From positions 1 to 64,000 of the forward strand of contig NW_027479254.1 of assembly GCF_051014685.1 (NCBI RefSeq): a stretch of 64,000 nt of DNA, written 5' to 3'. Below are positions 35,576 through 49,106 of the stretch, in pieces. The position numbers and the translations under genes were made by a program. The notes under the pieces were generated by a model. That model was not told the origin of the DNA. It was given only the letters and a program-made list of their open reading frames with translations, and ran no database searches. This stretch comes from Ptiloglossa arizonensis (lineage: Eukaryota > Arthropoda > Insecta > Hymenoptera > Colletidae). Every line of letters begins with the position of its first letter. Position 1 is the stretch's first letter.

Positions 35576-38407
35576 ACGGATTGACCTAACCCAAAAATTC
35601 CTATTGCATCTGAAAGTCGAAACTCGCCCGATTACAACGGTATGTGTATTTTTTCCCTAGGCCATTCAGGTTAAGCGTTTGGAGCAGCAGAAGTGCGAAG
35701 TATTTGTTGTCTTCTCAACCATTTCTTAGCTTCAAACTCCCATATCTCGCGAACGGATTGACCTAACCCAAAAATTCCTATTGCATCTGAAAGTAGAAAC
35801 TCGCCCGATTACAACGGTATGTGTATTTTGTCCCTAGGCCATTCTGGTTAAGCGTTTGGAGCAGCAGAATTGCGAAAAATTTGTTGCATTCTCAACCATT
35901 TCTTGGCTTCAAACTCCCATATCTCGCGAACGGATTGACCTAACCCCAAAATTCCTATTGCATCTGAAAGTAGAAACTCGCCCGATTACAACGGTATGTG
36001 TATTTTTTCCCTAGGACATTCTGGTTAAGCGTTTGGAGCAGCAGAATTGCGAAAAATTTTTTGCCTTCTCAACCATTTCTTGGCTTCAAACTCCCATATC
36101 TCGCGAACGGATTGACCTAACCCAAAAATTCCTGTAGCGTCTTGAAGTAGAGACTCGCCCGATTACAACGCTATGTGTATTTTTTCCCTAGGCCATTCTG
36201 GTTAAGCGTTTGGAGCAGCAGAATTGCGAAAAATTTTTTGCCTTCTCAAGCATTTCTTGGCTTCAAACTCCCATATCTCGCGAACGGATTGACCTAACCC
36301 AAAAATTCCAATTGCATCTGAAAGTAGAACCTCGCCCGATTACAGCGGTATGTGTATTTTTTCCCTAGGCCATTCTGGTTAAGCGTTTGGAGCAGCAGAA
36401 TTGCGAAAAATTTTTTGCCTTCTCAACCATTTCTTGGCTTCAAACTCCCATATCTCGCGAACGGATTGACCTAACCCAAAAATTCCTGTAGCGTCTGGAA
36501 GTAGAGACTCGCCCGATTACAACGGTATGTGTATTTTTTCCCTAGGCCATTCTGGTTAAGCGTTTGGAGCAGCAGAAGTGCGAAAGATTTGTTGTCTTCT
36601 CAGCCATTTCTTAGCTTCAAACTCCCATATCTCGCGAACGGATTGACCTAACCCTAAAATTCCTGTTGCATCTGAAAGTAGAAACTCGCCCGATTACAAC
36701 GGTATGTTTATTTTTTCCCTAGGCCATTCTGGTTAAGCGTTTGGAGCAGCAGAATTGCGAAAAATTTTTTGCCTTCTCAACCATTTCTTGGCTTCAAACT
36801 CCCATATCTCGCGAACGGATTGACCTAACCCAAAAATTCCTGTTGCATCTGAAAGTAGAAACTCGCCCGATTACAACGGTATGTGTATTTTGTCCCTAGG
36901 CCATTCTGGTTAAGCGTTTGGAGCAGCAGAATTGAGAAAAATTTTTTGCCTTCTCAACCATTTCTTGGCTTCAAACTCCCATATCTCGCGAACGGATTGA
37001 CCTAACCCAAAAATTCCTATTGCATCTGAAAGTCGAAACTCGCCCGATTACAACGGTATGTGTATTTTTTCCCTAGGCCATTCAGGTTAAGCGTTTGGAG
37101 CAGCAGAAGTGCGAAGTATTTGTTGTCTTCTCAACCATTTCTTAGCTTCAAACTCCCATATCTCGCGAACGGATTGACCTAACCCAAAAATTCCTATTGC
37201 ATCTGAAAGTAGAAACTCGCCCGATTACAACGGTATGTGTATTTTGTCCCTAGGCCATTCTGGTTAAGCGTTTGGAGCAGCAGAATTGCGAAAAATTTGT
37301 TGCATTCTCAACCATTTCTTGGCTTCAAACTCCCATATCTCGCGAACGGATTGACCTAACCCAAAAATTCCTATTGCATCTGAAAGTAGAAACTCGCCCG
37401 ATTACAACGGTATGTGTATTTTTTCCCTAGGACATTCTGGTTAAGCGTTTGGAGCAGCAGAATTGCGAAAAATTTTTTGCCTTCTCAACCATTTCTTGGC
37501 TTCAAACTCCCATATCTCGCGAACGGATTGACCTAACCCAAAAATTCCTGTAGCGTCTGGAAGTAGAGACTCGCCCGATTACAACGCTATGTGTATTTTT
37601 TCCCTAGGCCATTCTGGTTAAGCGTTTGGAGCAGCAGAATTGCGAAAAATTTTTTGCCTTCTCAAGCATTTCTTGGCTTCAAACTCCCATATCTCGCGAA
37701 CGGATTGACCTAACCCAAAAATTCCAATTGCATCTGAAAGTAGAACCTCGCCCGATTACAGCGGTATGTGTATTTTTTCCCTAGGCCATTCTGGTTAAGC
37801 GTTTGGAGCAGCAGAATTGCGAAAAATTTTTTGCCTTCTCAACCATTTCTTGGCTTCAAACTCCCATATCTCGCGAACGGATTGACCTAACCCAAAAATT
37901 CCTGTAGCGTCTGGAAGTAGAGACTCGCCCGATTACAACGGTATGTGTATTTTTTCCCTAGGCCATTCTGGTTAAGCGTTTGGAGCAGCAGAAGTGCGAA
38001 AGATTTGTTGTCTTCTCAACCATTTCTTAGCTTCAAACTCCCATATCTCGCGAACGGATTGACCTAACCCTAAAATTCCTGTTGCATCTGAAAGTAGAAA
38101 CTCGCCCGATTACAACGGTATGTTTATTTTTTCCCTAGGCCATTCTGGTTAAGCGTTTGGAGCAGCAGAATTGCGAAAAATTTTTTGCCTTCTCAACCAT
38201 TTCTTGGCTTCAAACTCCCATATCTCGCGAACGGATTGACCTAACCCAAAAATTCCTGTTGCATCTGAAAGTAGAAACTCGCCCGATTACAACGGTATGT
38301 GTATTTTGTCCCTAGGCCATTCTGGTTAAGCGTTTGGAGCAGCAGAATTGAGAAAAATTTTTTGCCTTCTCAACCATTTCTTGGCTTCAAACTCCCATAT
38401 CTCGCGA
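35576..38407 (+). repeat. Tandem 8-monomer duplication, 2 x 1416 bp
   Basis: Copies at 35576-36991 and 36992-38407 share gtcgaaac with cattcaggtt, ttttgtcccta with gttgcattctc, ctaggacattc, C with acgctatg and cttctcaagc, B, C with gaaagatttg, accctaaaa with tatgtttatt, and D with ttttgtccc and attgagaaaa. Differences I noticed are taaccccaaa near 35943, cttgaag near 36141 and ctcagcc near 36600, all in the first copy. Such high similarity indicates a recent event. Confidence 0.85.
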
Positions 38408-41400
38408 ACGGATTGACCTAACCCAAAAATTCCAATTGCATCTGAAAGTAGAACATCGCCCGATTACAGCGGTATGTGTATTTTTTCCCTAGGCCATTCT
38501 GGTTAAGCGTTTGGAGCAGCAGAATTGCGAAAAATTTTTTCCCTTCTCAACCATTTCTTGGCTTCAAACTCCCATATCTCGCGAACGGATTGACCTAACC
38601 CAAAAATTCCTGCAGCGTCTGGAAGTAGAGGCTCGCCCGATAACAACGGTATGTGTATTTTTTCCCTAGGCCATTCTGGTTAAGCGTTTGGAGCAGCAGA
38701 ATTGCGAAAAATTTTTTGCCTTCACAACCATTTCTTGGATTCAAACTCCCATATCTCGCGAACGGATTGACCTAACCCAAAAATTCCTATTGCATCTGAA
38801 AGTAGAAACTCGCCCGATTACAACGGTATGTGTATTTTTTCCCTAGGCCATTCTGGTTAAGCGTTTGGAGCAGCAGAATTGCGAAAAATTTGTTGCCTTC
38901 TCAACCATTTCTTGGCTTCAAACTCCCATATCTCGCGAACGGATTGACCTAACCCAAAAATTCCTATTGCATCTGAAAGTCGAAACTCGCCCGATTACAA
39001 CGGTATGTGTATTTTTTCCCTAGGCCATTCAGGTTAAGCGTTTGGAGCAGCAGAAGTGCGAAATATTTGTTGTCTTCTCAACCATTTCTTAGCTTCAAAC
39101 TCCCATATCTCGCGAACGGATTGACCTAACCCAAAAATTCCTGTTGCATCTGAAAGTAGAAACTCGCCCGATTACAACGGTATGTGTATTTTTTCCCTCG
39201 ACCATTCTGGTTAAGCGTTTGGAGCAGCAGAATTGCGAAAAATTTTTTGCATTCTCAACCATTTCTTGGCTTCAAACTCCCATATCTCGCGAACGGATTG
39301 ACCTAACCCAAAAATTCCTATTGCATCTGAAAGTAGAAACTCGCCCGATTACAACGGTATGTGTATTTTTTCCCTAGGACATTCTGGTTAAGCGTTTGGA
39401 GCAGCAGAATTGCGAAAAATTTGTTGCCTTCTCAACCATTTCTTGGCTTCAAACTCCCATATCTCGCGAACGGATTGACCTAACCCAAAGATTCCTATTG
39501 CATCTGAAAGTAGAAACTCGCCCGATTACAACGGTATGTGTATTTTTTCCCTAGGCCATTCTGGTTAAGCGTTTGGAGCAGCAGAATTGCGAAAAATTTT
39601 TTGCCTTCTCAAGCATTTCTTGGCTTCAAACTCCCATATCTCGCGAACGGATTGACCTAACCCAAAAATTCCAATTGCATCTGAAAGTAGAACCTCGCCC
39701 GATTACAGCGGTATGTGTATTTTTTCCCTAGGCCATTCTGGTTAAGCGTTTGGAGCAGCAGAATTGCGAAAAATTTTTTGCCTTCTCAACCATTTCTTGG
39801 CTTCAAACTCCCATATCTCGCGAACGGATTGACCTAACCCAAAAATTCCTGTAGCGTCTGGAAGTAGAGACTCGCCCGATTACAACGGTATGTGTATTTT
39901 TTCCCTAGGCCATTCTGGTTAAGCGTTTGGAGCAGCAGAAGTGCGAAAGATTTGTTGTCTTCTCAACCATTTCTTAGCTTCAAACTCCCATATCTAGCGA
40001 ACGGATTGACCTAACCCTAAAATTCCTGTTGCATCTGAAAGTAGAAACTCGCCCGATTACAACGGTATGTTTATTTTTTCCCTAGGCCATTCTGGTTAAG
40101 CGTTTGGAGCAGCAGAATTGCGAAAAATTTTTTGCCTTCTCAACCATTTCTTGGCTTCAAACTCCCATATCTCGCGAACGGATTGACCTAACCCAAAAAT
40201 TCCTGTTGCATCTGAAAGTAGAAACTCGCCCGATTACAACGGTATGTGTATTTTTTCCCTAGGCCATTCTGGTTAAGCGTTTGGAGCAGCAGAATTGCGA
40301 AAAATTTTTTGCATTCTCAACCATTTCTTGGCTTCAAACTCCCATATCTCGCGAACGGATTGACCTAACCCAAAAATTCCTATTGCATCTGAAAGTAGAA
40401 ACTCGCCCGATTACAACGGTATGTGTATTTTGTCCCTAGGCCATTCTGGTTAAGCGTTTGGAGCAGCAGAATTGAGAAAAATTTTTTGCCTTCTCAACCA
40501 TTTCTTGGCTTCAAACTCCCATATCTCGCGAACGGATTGACCTAACCCAAAAATTCCAATTGCATCTGAAAGTAGAACATCGCCCGATTACAGCGGTATG
40601 TGTATTTTTTCCCTAGGCCATTCTGGTTAAGCGTTTGGAGCAGCAGAATTGCGAAAAATTTTTTGCCTTCTCAAGCATTTCTTGGCTTCAAACTCCCATA
40701 TCTCGCGAACGGATTGACCTAACCCAAAAATTCCAATTGCATCTGAAAGTAGAACCTCGCCCGATTACAGCGGTATGTGTATTTTTTCCCTAGGCCATTC
40801 TGGTTAAGCGTTTGGAGCAGCAGAATTGCGAAAAATTTTTTGCCTTCTCAACCATTTCTTGGCTTCAAACTCCTATATCTCGCGAACGGATTGACCTAAC
40901 CCAAAAATTCCTGTAGCGTCTGGAAGTAGAGACTCGCCCGATTACAACGGTATGTGTATTTTTGCCCTAGGCCATTCTGGTTAAGCGTTTGGAGCAGCAG
41001 AAGTGCGAAAGATTTGTTGTCTTCTCAACCATTTCTTAGCTTCAAACTCCCATATCTCGCGAACGGATTGACCTAACCCTAAAATTCCTGTTGCATCTGA
41101 AAGTAGAAACTCGCCCGATTACAACGGTATGTTTATTTTTTCCCTAGGCCATTCTGGTTAAGCGTTTGGAGCAGCAGAATTGCGAAAAATTTTTTGCCTT
41201 CTCAAGCATTTCTTGGCTTCAAACTCCCATATCTCGCGAACGGATTGACCTAACCCAAAAATTCCTGTTGCATCTGAAAGTAGAAACTCGCCCGATTACA
41301 ACGGTATGTGTATTTTTTCCCTAGGCCATTCTGGTTAAGCGTTTGGAGCAGCAGAATTGCGAAAAATTTTTTGCATTCTCAACCATTTCTTGGCTTCAAA

Positions 41401-42832
41401 CTCCCATATCTCGCGAACGGATTGACCTAACCCAAAAATTCCTATTGCATCTGAAAGTAGAAACTCGCCCGATTACAACGGTATGTGTATTTTGTCCCTA
41501 GGCCATTCTGGTTAAGCGTTTGGAGCAGCAGAATTGAGAAAAATTTTTTGCCTTCTCAACCATTTCTTGGCTTCAAACTCCCATATCTCGCGAACGGATT
41601 GACCTAACCCAAAAATTCCGATTGCATCTGAAAGTAGAACATCGCCCGATTACAGCGGTATGTGTATTTTTTCCCTAGGCCATTCTGGTTAAGCGTTTGG
41701 AGCAGCAGAATTGCGAAAAATTTTTTCCCTTCTCAACCATTTCTTGGCTTCAAACTCCCATATCTCGCGAACGGATTGACCTAACCCAAAAATTCCTGCA
41801 GCGTCTGGAAGTAGAAGCTCGCCCGATAACAACGGTATGTGTATTTTTTCCCTAGGCCATTCTGGTTAAGCGTTTGGAGCAGCAGAATTGCGAAAAATTT
41901 TTTGCCTTCTCAACCATTTCTTGGATTCAAACTCCCATATCTCGCGAACGGATTGACCTAACCCAAAAATTCCTATTGCATCTGAAAGTAGAAACTCGCC
42001 CGATTACAACGGTATGTGTATTTTTTCCCTAGGCCATTCTGGTTAAGCGTTTGGAGCAGCAGAATTGCGAAAAATTTGTTGCCTTCTCAACCATTTCTTG
42101 GCTTCAAACTCCCATATCTCGCGAACGGATTGACCTAACCCAAAGATTCCTATTGCATCTGAAAGTAGAAACTCGCCCGATTACAACGGTATGTGTATTT
42201 TTTCCCTAGGCCATTCTGGTTAAGCGTTTGGAGCAGCAGAATTGCGAAAAATTTTTTGCCTTCTCAACCATTTCTTGGCTTCAAACTCCCATATCTCGCG
42301 AACGGATTGACCTAACCCAAAAATTCCAATTGCATCTGAAAGTAGAAACTCGCCCGATTACAACGGTATGTGTGTTTTTTCCCTAGGCCATTCTGGATAA
42401 GCGTTTGGAGCAGCAGAAATGCGAAAAATTTTTTGCCTTCTCAACCATTTCTTGGCTTCAAACTCCCATATCTCGTGAACGGATTGACCTAACCCAAAAA
42501 TTCCTGTTGCATCTGAAAGTAGAACCTCGCCCGATTACAGCGGTATGTGTATTTTTTCCCTAGGCCATTCTGGTTAAGCGTTTGGAGCAGCAGAATTGCG
42601 AAAAATTTTTTGCCTTCTCAACCATTTCTTGGCTTCAAACTCCCATATCTCGCGAACGGATTGACCTAACCCAAAAATTCCTGTAGCGTCTGGAAATAGA
42701 GACTCGCCCGATTACAACGGTATGTGTATTTTTTCCCTAGGCCATTCTGGTTAAGCGTTTGGAGCAGCAGAATTGCGAAAAATTTGTTGCCTTCTCAATC
42801 ATTTCTTGGCTTCAAACTCCCATATCTCGCGA

Positions 42833-43008
42833 ACGGATTGACCTAACCCAAAAGTTCCTATTGCATCTGAAAGTCGAAACTCGCCCGATTACAACGGTAT
42901 GTGTATTTTCCCCTAGGCCGTTCTGGTTAAGCGTTTGGAGCAGCAGAATTGCGAAAAATTTTTTGCCTTCTCAACCATTTCTTGGCTTCAAACTCCCATA
43001 TCTCGCGA
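42833..43008 (+). repeat. 176-bp monomer with 1-bp deletion
   Basis: The pyrimidine tract reads tattttcccctagg (42905-42917), one base shorter than the usual nine-pyrimidine run. The unit also has aaaagttcc, gtcgaaac and ccgttctgg, all of which recur in the unit at 46018, which keeps the full nine pyrimidines. The deletion is therefore younger than that duplication, or is a sequencing error. It shifts frame, which makes an 87-codon plus-strand open frame (42759-43022) that I regard as spurious. Confidence 0.75.
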
Positions 43009-44778
43009 ACGGATTGACCTAACCCAAAAATTCCTGTAGCGTCTGGAAGTAGAGACTCGCCCGATTACAACGCTATGTGTATTTTTTCCCTAGGCCATTC
43101 TGGTTAAGCGTTTGGAGCAGCAGAATTGCGAAAAATTTTTTGCCTTCTCAAGCATTTCTTGGCTTCAAACTCTCATATCTCGCGAACGGATTGACCTAAC
43201 CCAAAAATTCCAATTGCATCTGAAAGTAGAACCTCGCCCGATTACAGCGGTATGTGTATTTTTTCCCTAGGCCATTCTGGTTAAGCGTTTGGAGCAGCAG
43301 AATTGCGAAAAATTTTTTGCCTTCTCAACCATTTCTTGGCTTCAAACTCCCATATCTCGCGAACGGATTGACCTAACCCAAAAATTCCTGTAGCGTCTGG
43401 AAGTAGAAACTCGCCCGATTACAACGGTATGTGTATTTTTTCCCTAGGCCATTCTGGTTAAGCGTTTGGAGCAGCAGAATTGCGAAAAATTTTTTGCCTT
43501 CTCAACCATTTCTTGGCTTCAAACTCCCATATCTCGCGAACGGATTGACCTAACCCAAAAATTCCTATTGCATCTGAAAGTAGAAACTCGCCCGATTACA
43601 ACGGTATGTGTATTTTCCCCCTAGGCCATTCTGGTTAAGCGTTTGGAGCAGCAGAATTGCGAAAAATTTGTTGCCTTCTCAACCATTTCTTGGCTTCAAA
43701 CTCCCATATCTCGCGAACGGATTGACCTAACCCAAAAATTCCTATTGCATCTGAAAGTCGAAACTCGCCCGATTACAACGGTATGTGTATTTTTCCCCTA
43801 GGCCATTCTGATTAAGCGTTTGGAGCAGCAGAATTGCGAAAAATTTTTTGCCTTCTCAACCATTTCTTGGCTTCAAACTCCCATATCTCGCGAACGGATT
43901 GACCTAACCCAAAAATTCCTATAGCGTCTGGAAGTAGAGACTCGCCCGATTACAACGCTATGTGTATTTTTTCCCTAGGCCATTCTGGTTAAGCGTTTGG
44001 AGCAGCAGAATTGCGAAAAATTTTTTGCCTTCTCAACCATTTCTTGGCTTCAAACTCTCATATCTCGCGAACGGATTGACCTAACCCAAAAATTCCAATT
44101 GCATCTGAAAGTAGAACCTCGCCCGATTACAGCGGTATGTGTATTTTTTCCCTAGGCCATTCTGGTTAAGCGTTTGGAGCAGCAGAATTGCGAAAAATTT
44201 TTTGCCTTCTCAACCATTTCTTGGCTTCAAACTCCCATATCTCGCGAACGGATTGACCTAACCCAAAAATTCCTGTAGCGTCTGGAAGTAGAGACTCGCC
44301 CGATTACAACGGTATGTGTATTTTTTCCCTAGGCCATTCTGGTTAAGCGTTTAGAGCAGCAGAATTGCGAAAAATTTTTTGCCTTCTCAACCATTTCTTG
44401 GCTTCAAACTCCCATATCTCATGAACGGATTGACCTAACCCAAAAATTCCTATTGCATCTGAAAGTAGAAACTCGCCCGATTACAACGGTATGTGTATTT
44501 TTTCCCTAGGCCATTCTGGTTAAGCGTTTGGAGCAGCAGAAATGCGAAAGATTTGTTGTCTTCTCAACCATTTCTTAGATTCAAACTCCCATATCTCGCG
44601 AACGGATTGACCTAACCCAAAAATTCCTGTTGCATCTGAAAGTAGAAACTCGCCCGATTACAACGGTATCTGTATTTTTTCCCTAGGCCATTCTGTTTAA
44701 GCGTTTGGAGCAGCAGAATTGCGAAAAATTTTTTGCCTTCTCAATCATTTCTTGGCTTCAAACTCCCATATCTCGCGA

Positions 44779-44955
44779 ACGGGTTGACCTAACCCAAAAA
44801 TTCCTATTGCATCTGAAAGTAGATACTCGCCCGATTACAACGGTATGTGTATTGTTTCCCTAGACCATTCTGGTTAAGCGTTTGGATCAGCAGAAATGCG
44901 AAAAATTCTTTGCCTTCTCAACCATTTCTTGGCTTCAAACTCCCATATCTCGCGA
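44779..44955 (+). repeat. Type H monomer
   Basis: Type H begins acgggttgacc, and carries gtagatactcg, tgtattgtttccctagacc, tttggatcagcagaaatgcg and attctttgcc. This is one of the most diverged forms and has lost cctagg. It is usually followed by the tggcg C variant; at 49558 and 50443 it is followed by type B instead. The copy at 57169 lacks the ggg change, and the copy at 62126 follows a 1-bp deletion. Confidence 0.85.
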
Positions 44956-45132
44956 ACGGATTGACCTAACCCAAAAATTCCTGTGGCGTCTGGAAGTAGA
45001 GACTCGCCCGATTACAACGGTATGTGTATTTTTTCCCTAGCCCATTCTGGTTAAGCGATTGGAGCAGCAGTAGTGCGAAAAATTTGTTGTCCTGTCAACC
45101 ATTTCTTAGTTTCAAAGTCCCATATCTCGCGA
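44956..45132 (+). repeat. Zone 4 C variant (tggcg, agcagtagtgcg)
   Basis: The C block reads cctgtggcgtctggaag. Downstream come ctagcccattc, agcgattggagc, agcagtagtgcg, tttgttgtcctgtcaacc and tcaaagtccc. The full set is seen at 44956, 47257, 55576, near 57346 and 62303. At 52036 and 52921 only the 5' half and ctagccc are present, followed by a standard 3' half, another sign of sub-monomer exchange. Confidence 0.8.
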
Positions 45133-48100
45133 ACGGATTGACCTAACCCAAAAATTCCTATTGCATCTGAAAGTAGAAACTCGCCCGATTACAACGGTAT
45201 GTGTATTTTTTCCCTAGGCCATTCTGGTTAAGCGTTTGGAGCAGCAGAATTGCGAAAAATTTTTTGCCTTCTCAACCATTTCTTGGCTTCAAACTCCCAT
45301 ATCTCGCGAACGGATTGACCTAACCCAAAAATTCCTATTGCATCTGAAAGTAGAAACTCGCCCGATTACAACGGTATGTGTATTTTCCCCCTAGGCCATT
45401 CTGGTTAAGCGTTTGGAGCAGCAGAATTGCGAAAAATTTGTTGCCTTCTCAACCATTTCTTGGCTTCAAACTCCCATATCTCGCGAACGGATTGACCTAA
45501 CCCAAAAATTCCTATTGCATCTGAAAGTCGAAACTCGCCCGATTACAACGGTATGTGTATTTTTCCCCTAGGCCATTCTGATTAAGCGTTTGGAGCAGCA
45601 GAATTGCGAAAAATTTTTTGCCTTCTCAACCATTTCTTGGCTTCAAACTCCCATATCTCGCGAACGGATTGACCTAACCCAAAAATTCCTATAGCGTCTG
45701 GAAGTAGAGACTCGCCCGATTACAACGGTATGTGTATTTTTTCCCTAGGCCATTCTGGTTAAGCGTTTGGAGCAGCAGAATTGCGAAAAATTTTTTGCCT
45801 TCTCAACCATTTCTTGGCTTCAAACTCCCATATCTCGCGAACGGATTGACCTAACCCAAAAATTCCTGTAGCGTCTGGAATTAGAGACTCGCCCGATTAC
45901 AACGGTATGTGTATTTTTTCCCTAGGCCATTCTGGTTAAGCGTTTGGAGCAGCAGAATTGCGAAAAATTTGTTGCCTTCTCAATCATTTCTTGGCTTCAA
46001 ACTCCCATATCTCGCGAACGGATTGACCTAACCCAAAAGTTCCTATTGCATCTGAAAGTCGAAACTCGCCCGATTACAACGGTATGTGTATTTTTCCCCT
46101 AGGCCGTTCTGGTTAAGCGTTTGGAGCAGCAGAATTGCGAAAAATTTTTTGCCTTCTCAACCATTTCTTGGCTTCAAACTCCCATATCTCGCGAACGGAT
46201 TGACCTAACCCAAAAATTCCTGTAGCGTCTGGAAGTAGAGACTCGCCCGATTACAACGCTATGTGTATTTTTTCCCTAGGCCATTCTGGTTAAGCGTTTG
46301 GAGCAGCAGAATTGCGAAAAATTTTTTGCCTTCTCAAGCATTTCTTGGCTTCAAACTCTCATATCTCGCGAACGGATTGACCTAACCCAAAAATTCCAAT
46401 TGCATCTGAAAGTAGAACCTCGCCCGATTACAGCGGTATGTGTATTTTTTCCCTAGGCCATTCTGGTTAAGCGTTTGGAGCAGCAGAATTGCGAAAAATT
46501 TTTTGCCTTCTCAACCATTTCTTGGCTTCAAACTCCCATATCTCGCGAACGGATTGACCTAACCCAAAAATTCCTGTAACGTCTGGAAGTAGAGACTCGC
46601 CCGATTACAACGGTATGTGTATTTTTTCCCTAGGCCATTCTGGTTAAGCGTTTAGAGCAGCAGAATTGCGAAAAATTTTTTGCCTTCTCAACCATTTCTT
46701 GGCTTCAAACTCCCATATCTCATGAACGGATTGACCTAACCCAAAAATTCCTATTGCATCTGAAAGTAGAAACTCGCCCGATTACAATGGTATGTGTATT
46801 TTTTCCCTAGGCCATTCTGGTTAAGCGTTTGGAGCAGCAGAAGTGCGAAAGATTTGTTGTCTTCTCAACCATTTCTTAGATTCAAACTCCCATATCTCGC
46901 GAACGGATTGACCTAACCCAAAAATTCCTGTTGCATCTGAAAGTAGAAACTCGCCCGATTACAACGGTATCTGTATTTTTTCCCTAGGCCATTCTGTTTA
47001 AGCGTTTGGAGCAGCAGAATTGCGAAAAATTTTTTGCCTTCTCAATCATTTCTTGGCTTCAAACTCCCATATCTCGCGAACGGGTTGACCTAACCCAAAA
47101 ATTCCTATTGCATCTGAAAGTAGATACTCGCCCGATTACAACGGTATGTGTATTGTTTCCCTAGACCATTCTGGTTAAGCGTTTGGATCAGCAGAAATGC
47201 GAAAAATTCTTTGCCTTCTCAACCATTTCTTGGCTTCAAACTCCCATATCTCGCGAACGGATTGACCTAACCCAAAAATTCCTGTGGCGTCTGGAAGTAG
47301 AGACTCGCCCGATTACAACGGTATGTGTATTTTTTCCCTAGCCCATTCTGGTTAAGCGATTGGAGCAGCAGTAGTGCGAAAAATTTGTTGTCCTGTCAAC
47401 CATTTCTTAGCTTCAAAGTCCCATATCTCGCGAACGGATTGACCTAACCCAAAAATTCCTATTGCATCTGAAAGTAGAAACTCGCCCGATTACAACGGTA
47501 TGTGTATTTTTTCCCTAGGCCATTCTGGTTAAGCGTTTGGAGCAGCAGAATTGCGAAAAATTTTTTGCCTTCTCAACCATTTCTTGGCTTCAAACTCCCA
47601 TATCTCGCGAACGGATTGACCTAACCCAAAAATTCCTATTGCATCTGAAAGTAGAAACTCGCCCGATTACAACGGTATGTGTATTTTTCCCCTAGGCCAT
47701 TCTGGTTAAGCGTTTGGAGCAGCAGAATTGCGAAAAATTTGTTGCCTTCTCAACCATTTCTTGGCTTCAAACTCCCATATCTCGCGAACGGATTGACCTA
47801 ACCCAAAAATTCCTATTGCATCTGAAAGTCGAAACTCGCCCGATTACAACGGTATGTGTATTTTTCCCCTAGGCCATTCTGATTAAGCGTATGGAGCAGC
47901 AGAATTGCGAAAAATTTTTTGCCTTCTCAACCATTTCTTGGCTTCAAACTCCCATATCTCGCGAACGGATTGACCTAACCCAAAAATTCCTATTGCATCT
48001 GAAAGTAGAAACTCGCCCGATTACAACGGTATGTGTATTTTTTCCCTAGGCCATTCTGGTTAAGCGTTTGGAGCAGCAGAATTGCGAAAAATTTTTTGAC

Positions 48101-49106
48101 TTCTCAACCATTTCTTGGCTTCAAACTCCCATATCTCGCGAACGGATTGACCTAACCCAAAAATTCCTATTGCATCTGAAAGTAGAAACTCGCCCGATTA
48201 CAACGGTATGTGTATTTTTCCCCTAGGTCATTCTGGTTAAGCGTTTGGAGCAGCAGAAGTGCGAAAGATTTGTTGTCTTCTCAACCATTTCTTAGCTTCA
48301 AACTCCCATATCTCGCGAACGGATTGACCTAACCCAAAAATTCCTGTTGCATCTGAAAGTAGAAACTCGCCCGATTACAACGGTATCTGTATTTTTTCCC
48401 TAGGCCATTCTGTTTAAGCGTTTGGAGCAGCAGAATTGCGAAAAATTTTTTGCCTTCTCAATCATTTCTTGGCTTCAAACTCCCATATCTCGCGAACGGG
48501 TTGACCTAACCCAAAAATTCCTATTGCATCTGAAAGTAGATACTCGCCCGATTACAACGGTATGTGTATTGTTTCCCTAGACCATTCTGGTTAAGCGTTT
48601 GGATCAGCAGAAATGCGAAAAATTCTTTGCCTTCTCAACCATTTCTTGGCTTCAAACTCCCATATCTCGCGAACGGATTGACCTAACCCAAAAATTCCTG
48701 TGGCGGCTGGAAGTAGAGACTCGCCCGATTATAACGGTATGTGTATTTTTTCCCTAGGCCATTCTGGTTAAGCGTTTGGAGCAGCAGAATTGCGAAAAAT
48801 TTTTTGCCTTCTCAACCATTTCTTGGCTTCAAACTCCCATATCTCGCGAACGGATTGACCTAACCCAAAAATTCCGATTGCATCTGAAAGTAGAACCTCG
48901 CCCGATTACAGCGGTATGTGTATTTTTTCCCTAGGCCATTCTGGTTAAGCGTTTGGAGCAGCAGAATTGCGAAAAATTTTTTGCCTTCTCAACCATTTCT
49001 TGGCTTCAAACTCCCATATCTCGCGAACGGATTGACCTAACCCAAAAATTCCTGTAGCGTCTGGAAGTAGAGACTCGCCCGATTACAACGGTATGTGTAT
49101 TTTTTC

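Larger units (their letters stand above)
26903..42655 (+). repeat. Zone 3: gaacatcg / PstI-variant domain
   Basis: This domain is marked by a B variant with gaacatcgcccg followed by a C variant with cctgcagcgtctgg and cccgataac. Other markers are ttttgtcccta, ctaggacattc, cattcaggtt with gcgaagtattt, accctaaaattcc, tatgtttatt, attgagaaaa and cttctcaagc. Blocks of zone 2 type (C with gccctctgaacc, G, D) reappear inside it at about 32.4-33.9 kb, so the zones interleave. Duplications of 12, 9, 6 and 8 monomers are seen. Confidence 0.75.
43894..47964 (+). repeat. 13-monomer higher-order repeat, 2301-bp offset
   Basis: Units from 43894 and from 46195 match in order: C with acgctatg and actctcat, B, C with gtttagagc ending ctcatgaacgg, A with gaaagatttg and ttagattc, D with tatctgtatt and ctgtttaag, H, C variant with ctagccc and agcagtagtgcg, A, A with tttgttgcc, gtcgaaac with ctgattaag. 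Differences include tatagcgtc against tgtagcgtc in the first unit and acaatggtatg near 46787. The second copy loses the match after about ten units. Confidence 0.75.

Noticed and set aside
39144..39377. Plus-strand open frame of 77 codons
   Set aside because: It runs through because one unit has ccctcgacc instead of ccctaggcc, removing the recurring stop. It then ends at the next unit's stop. No sign of coding selection.
42759..43022. Plus-strand open frame of 87 codons
   Set aside because: Produced by the 1-bp deletion near 42906, which shifts frame past the usual stop. Its two parts are two frames of the same satellite.
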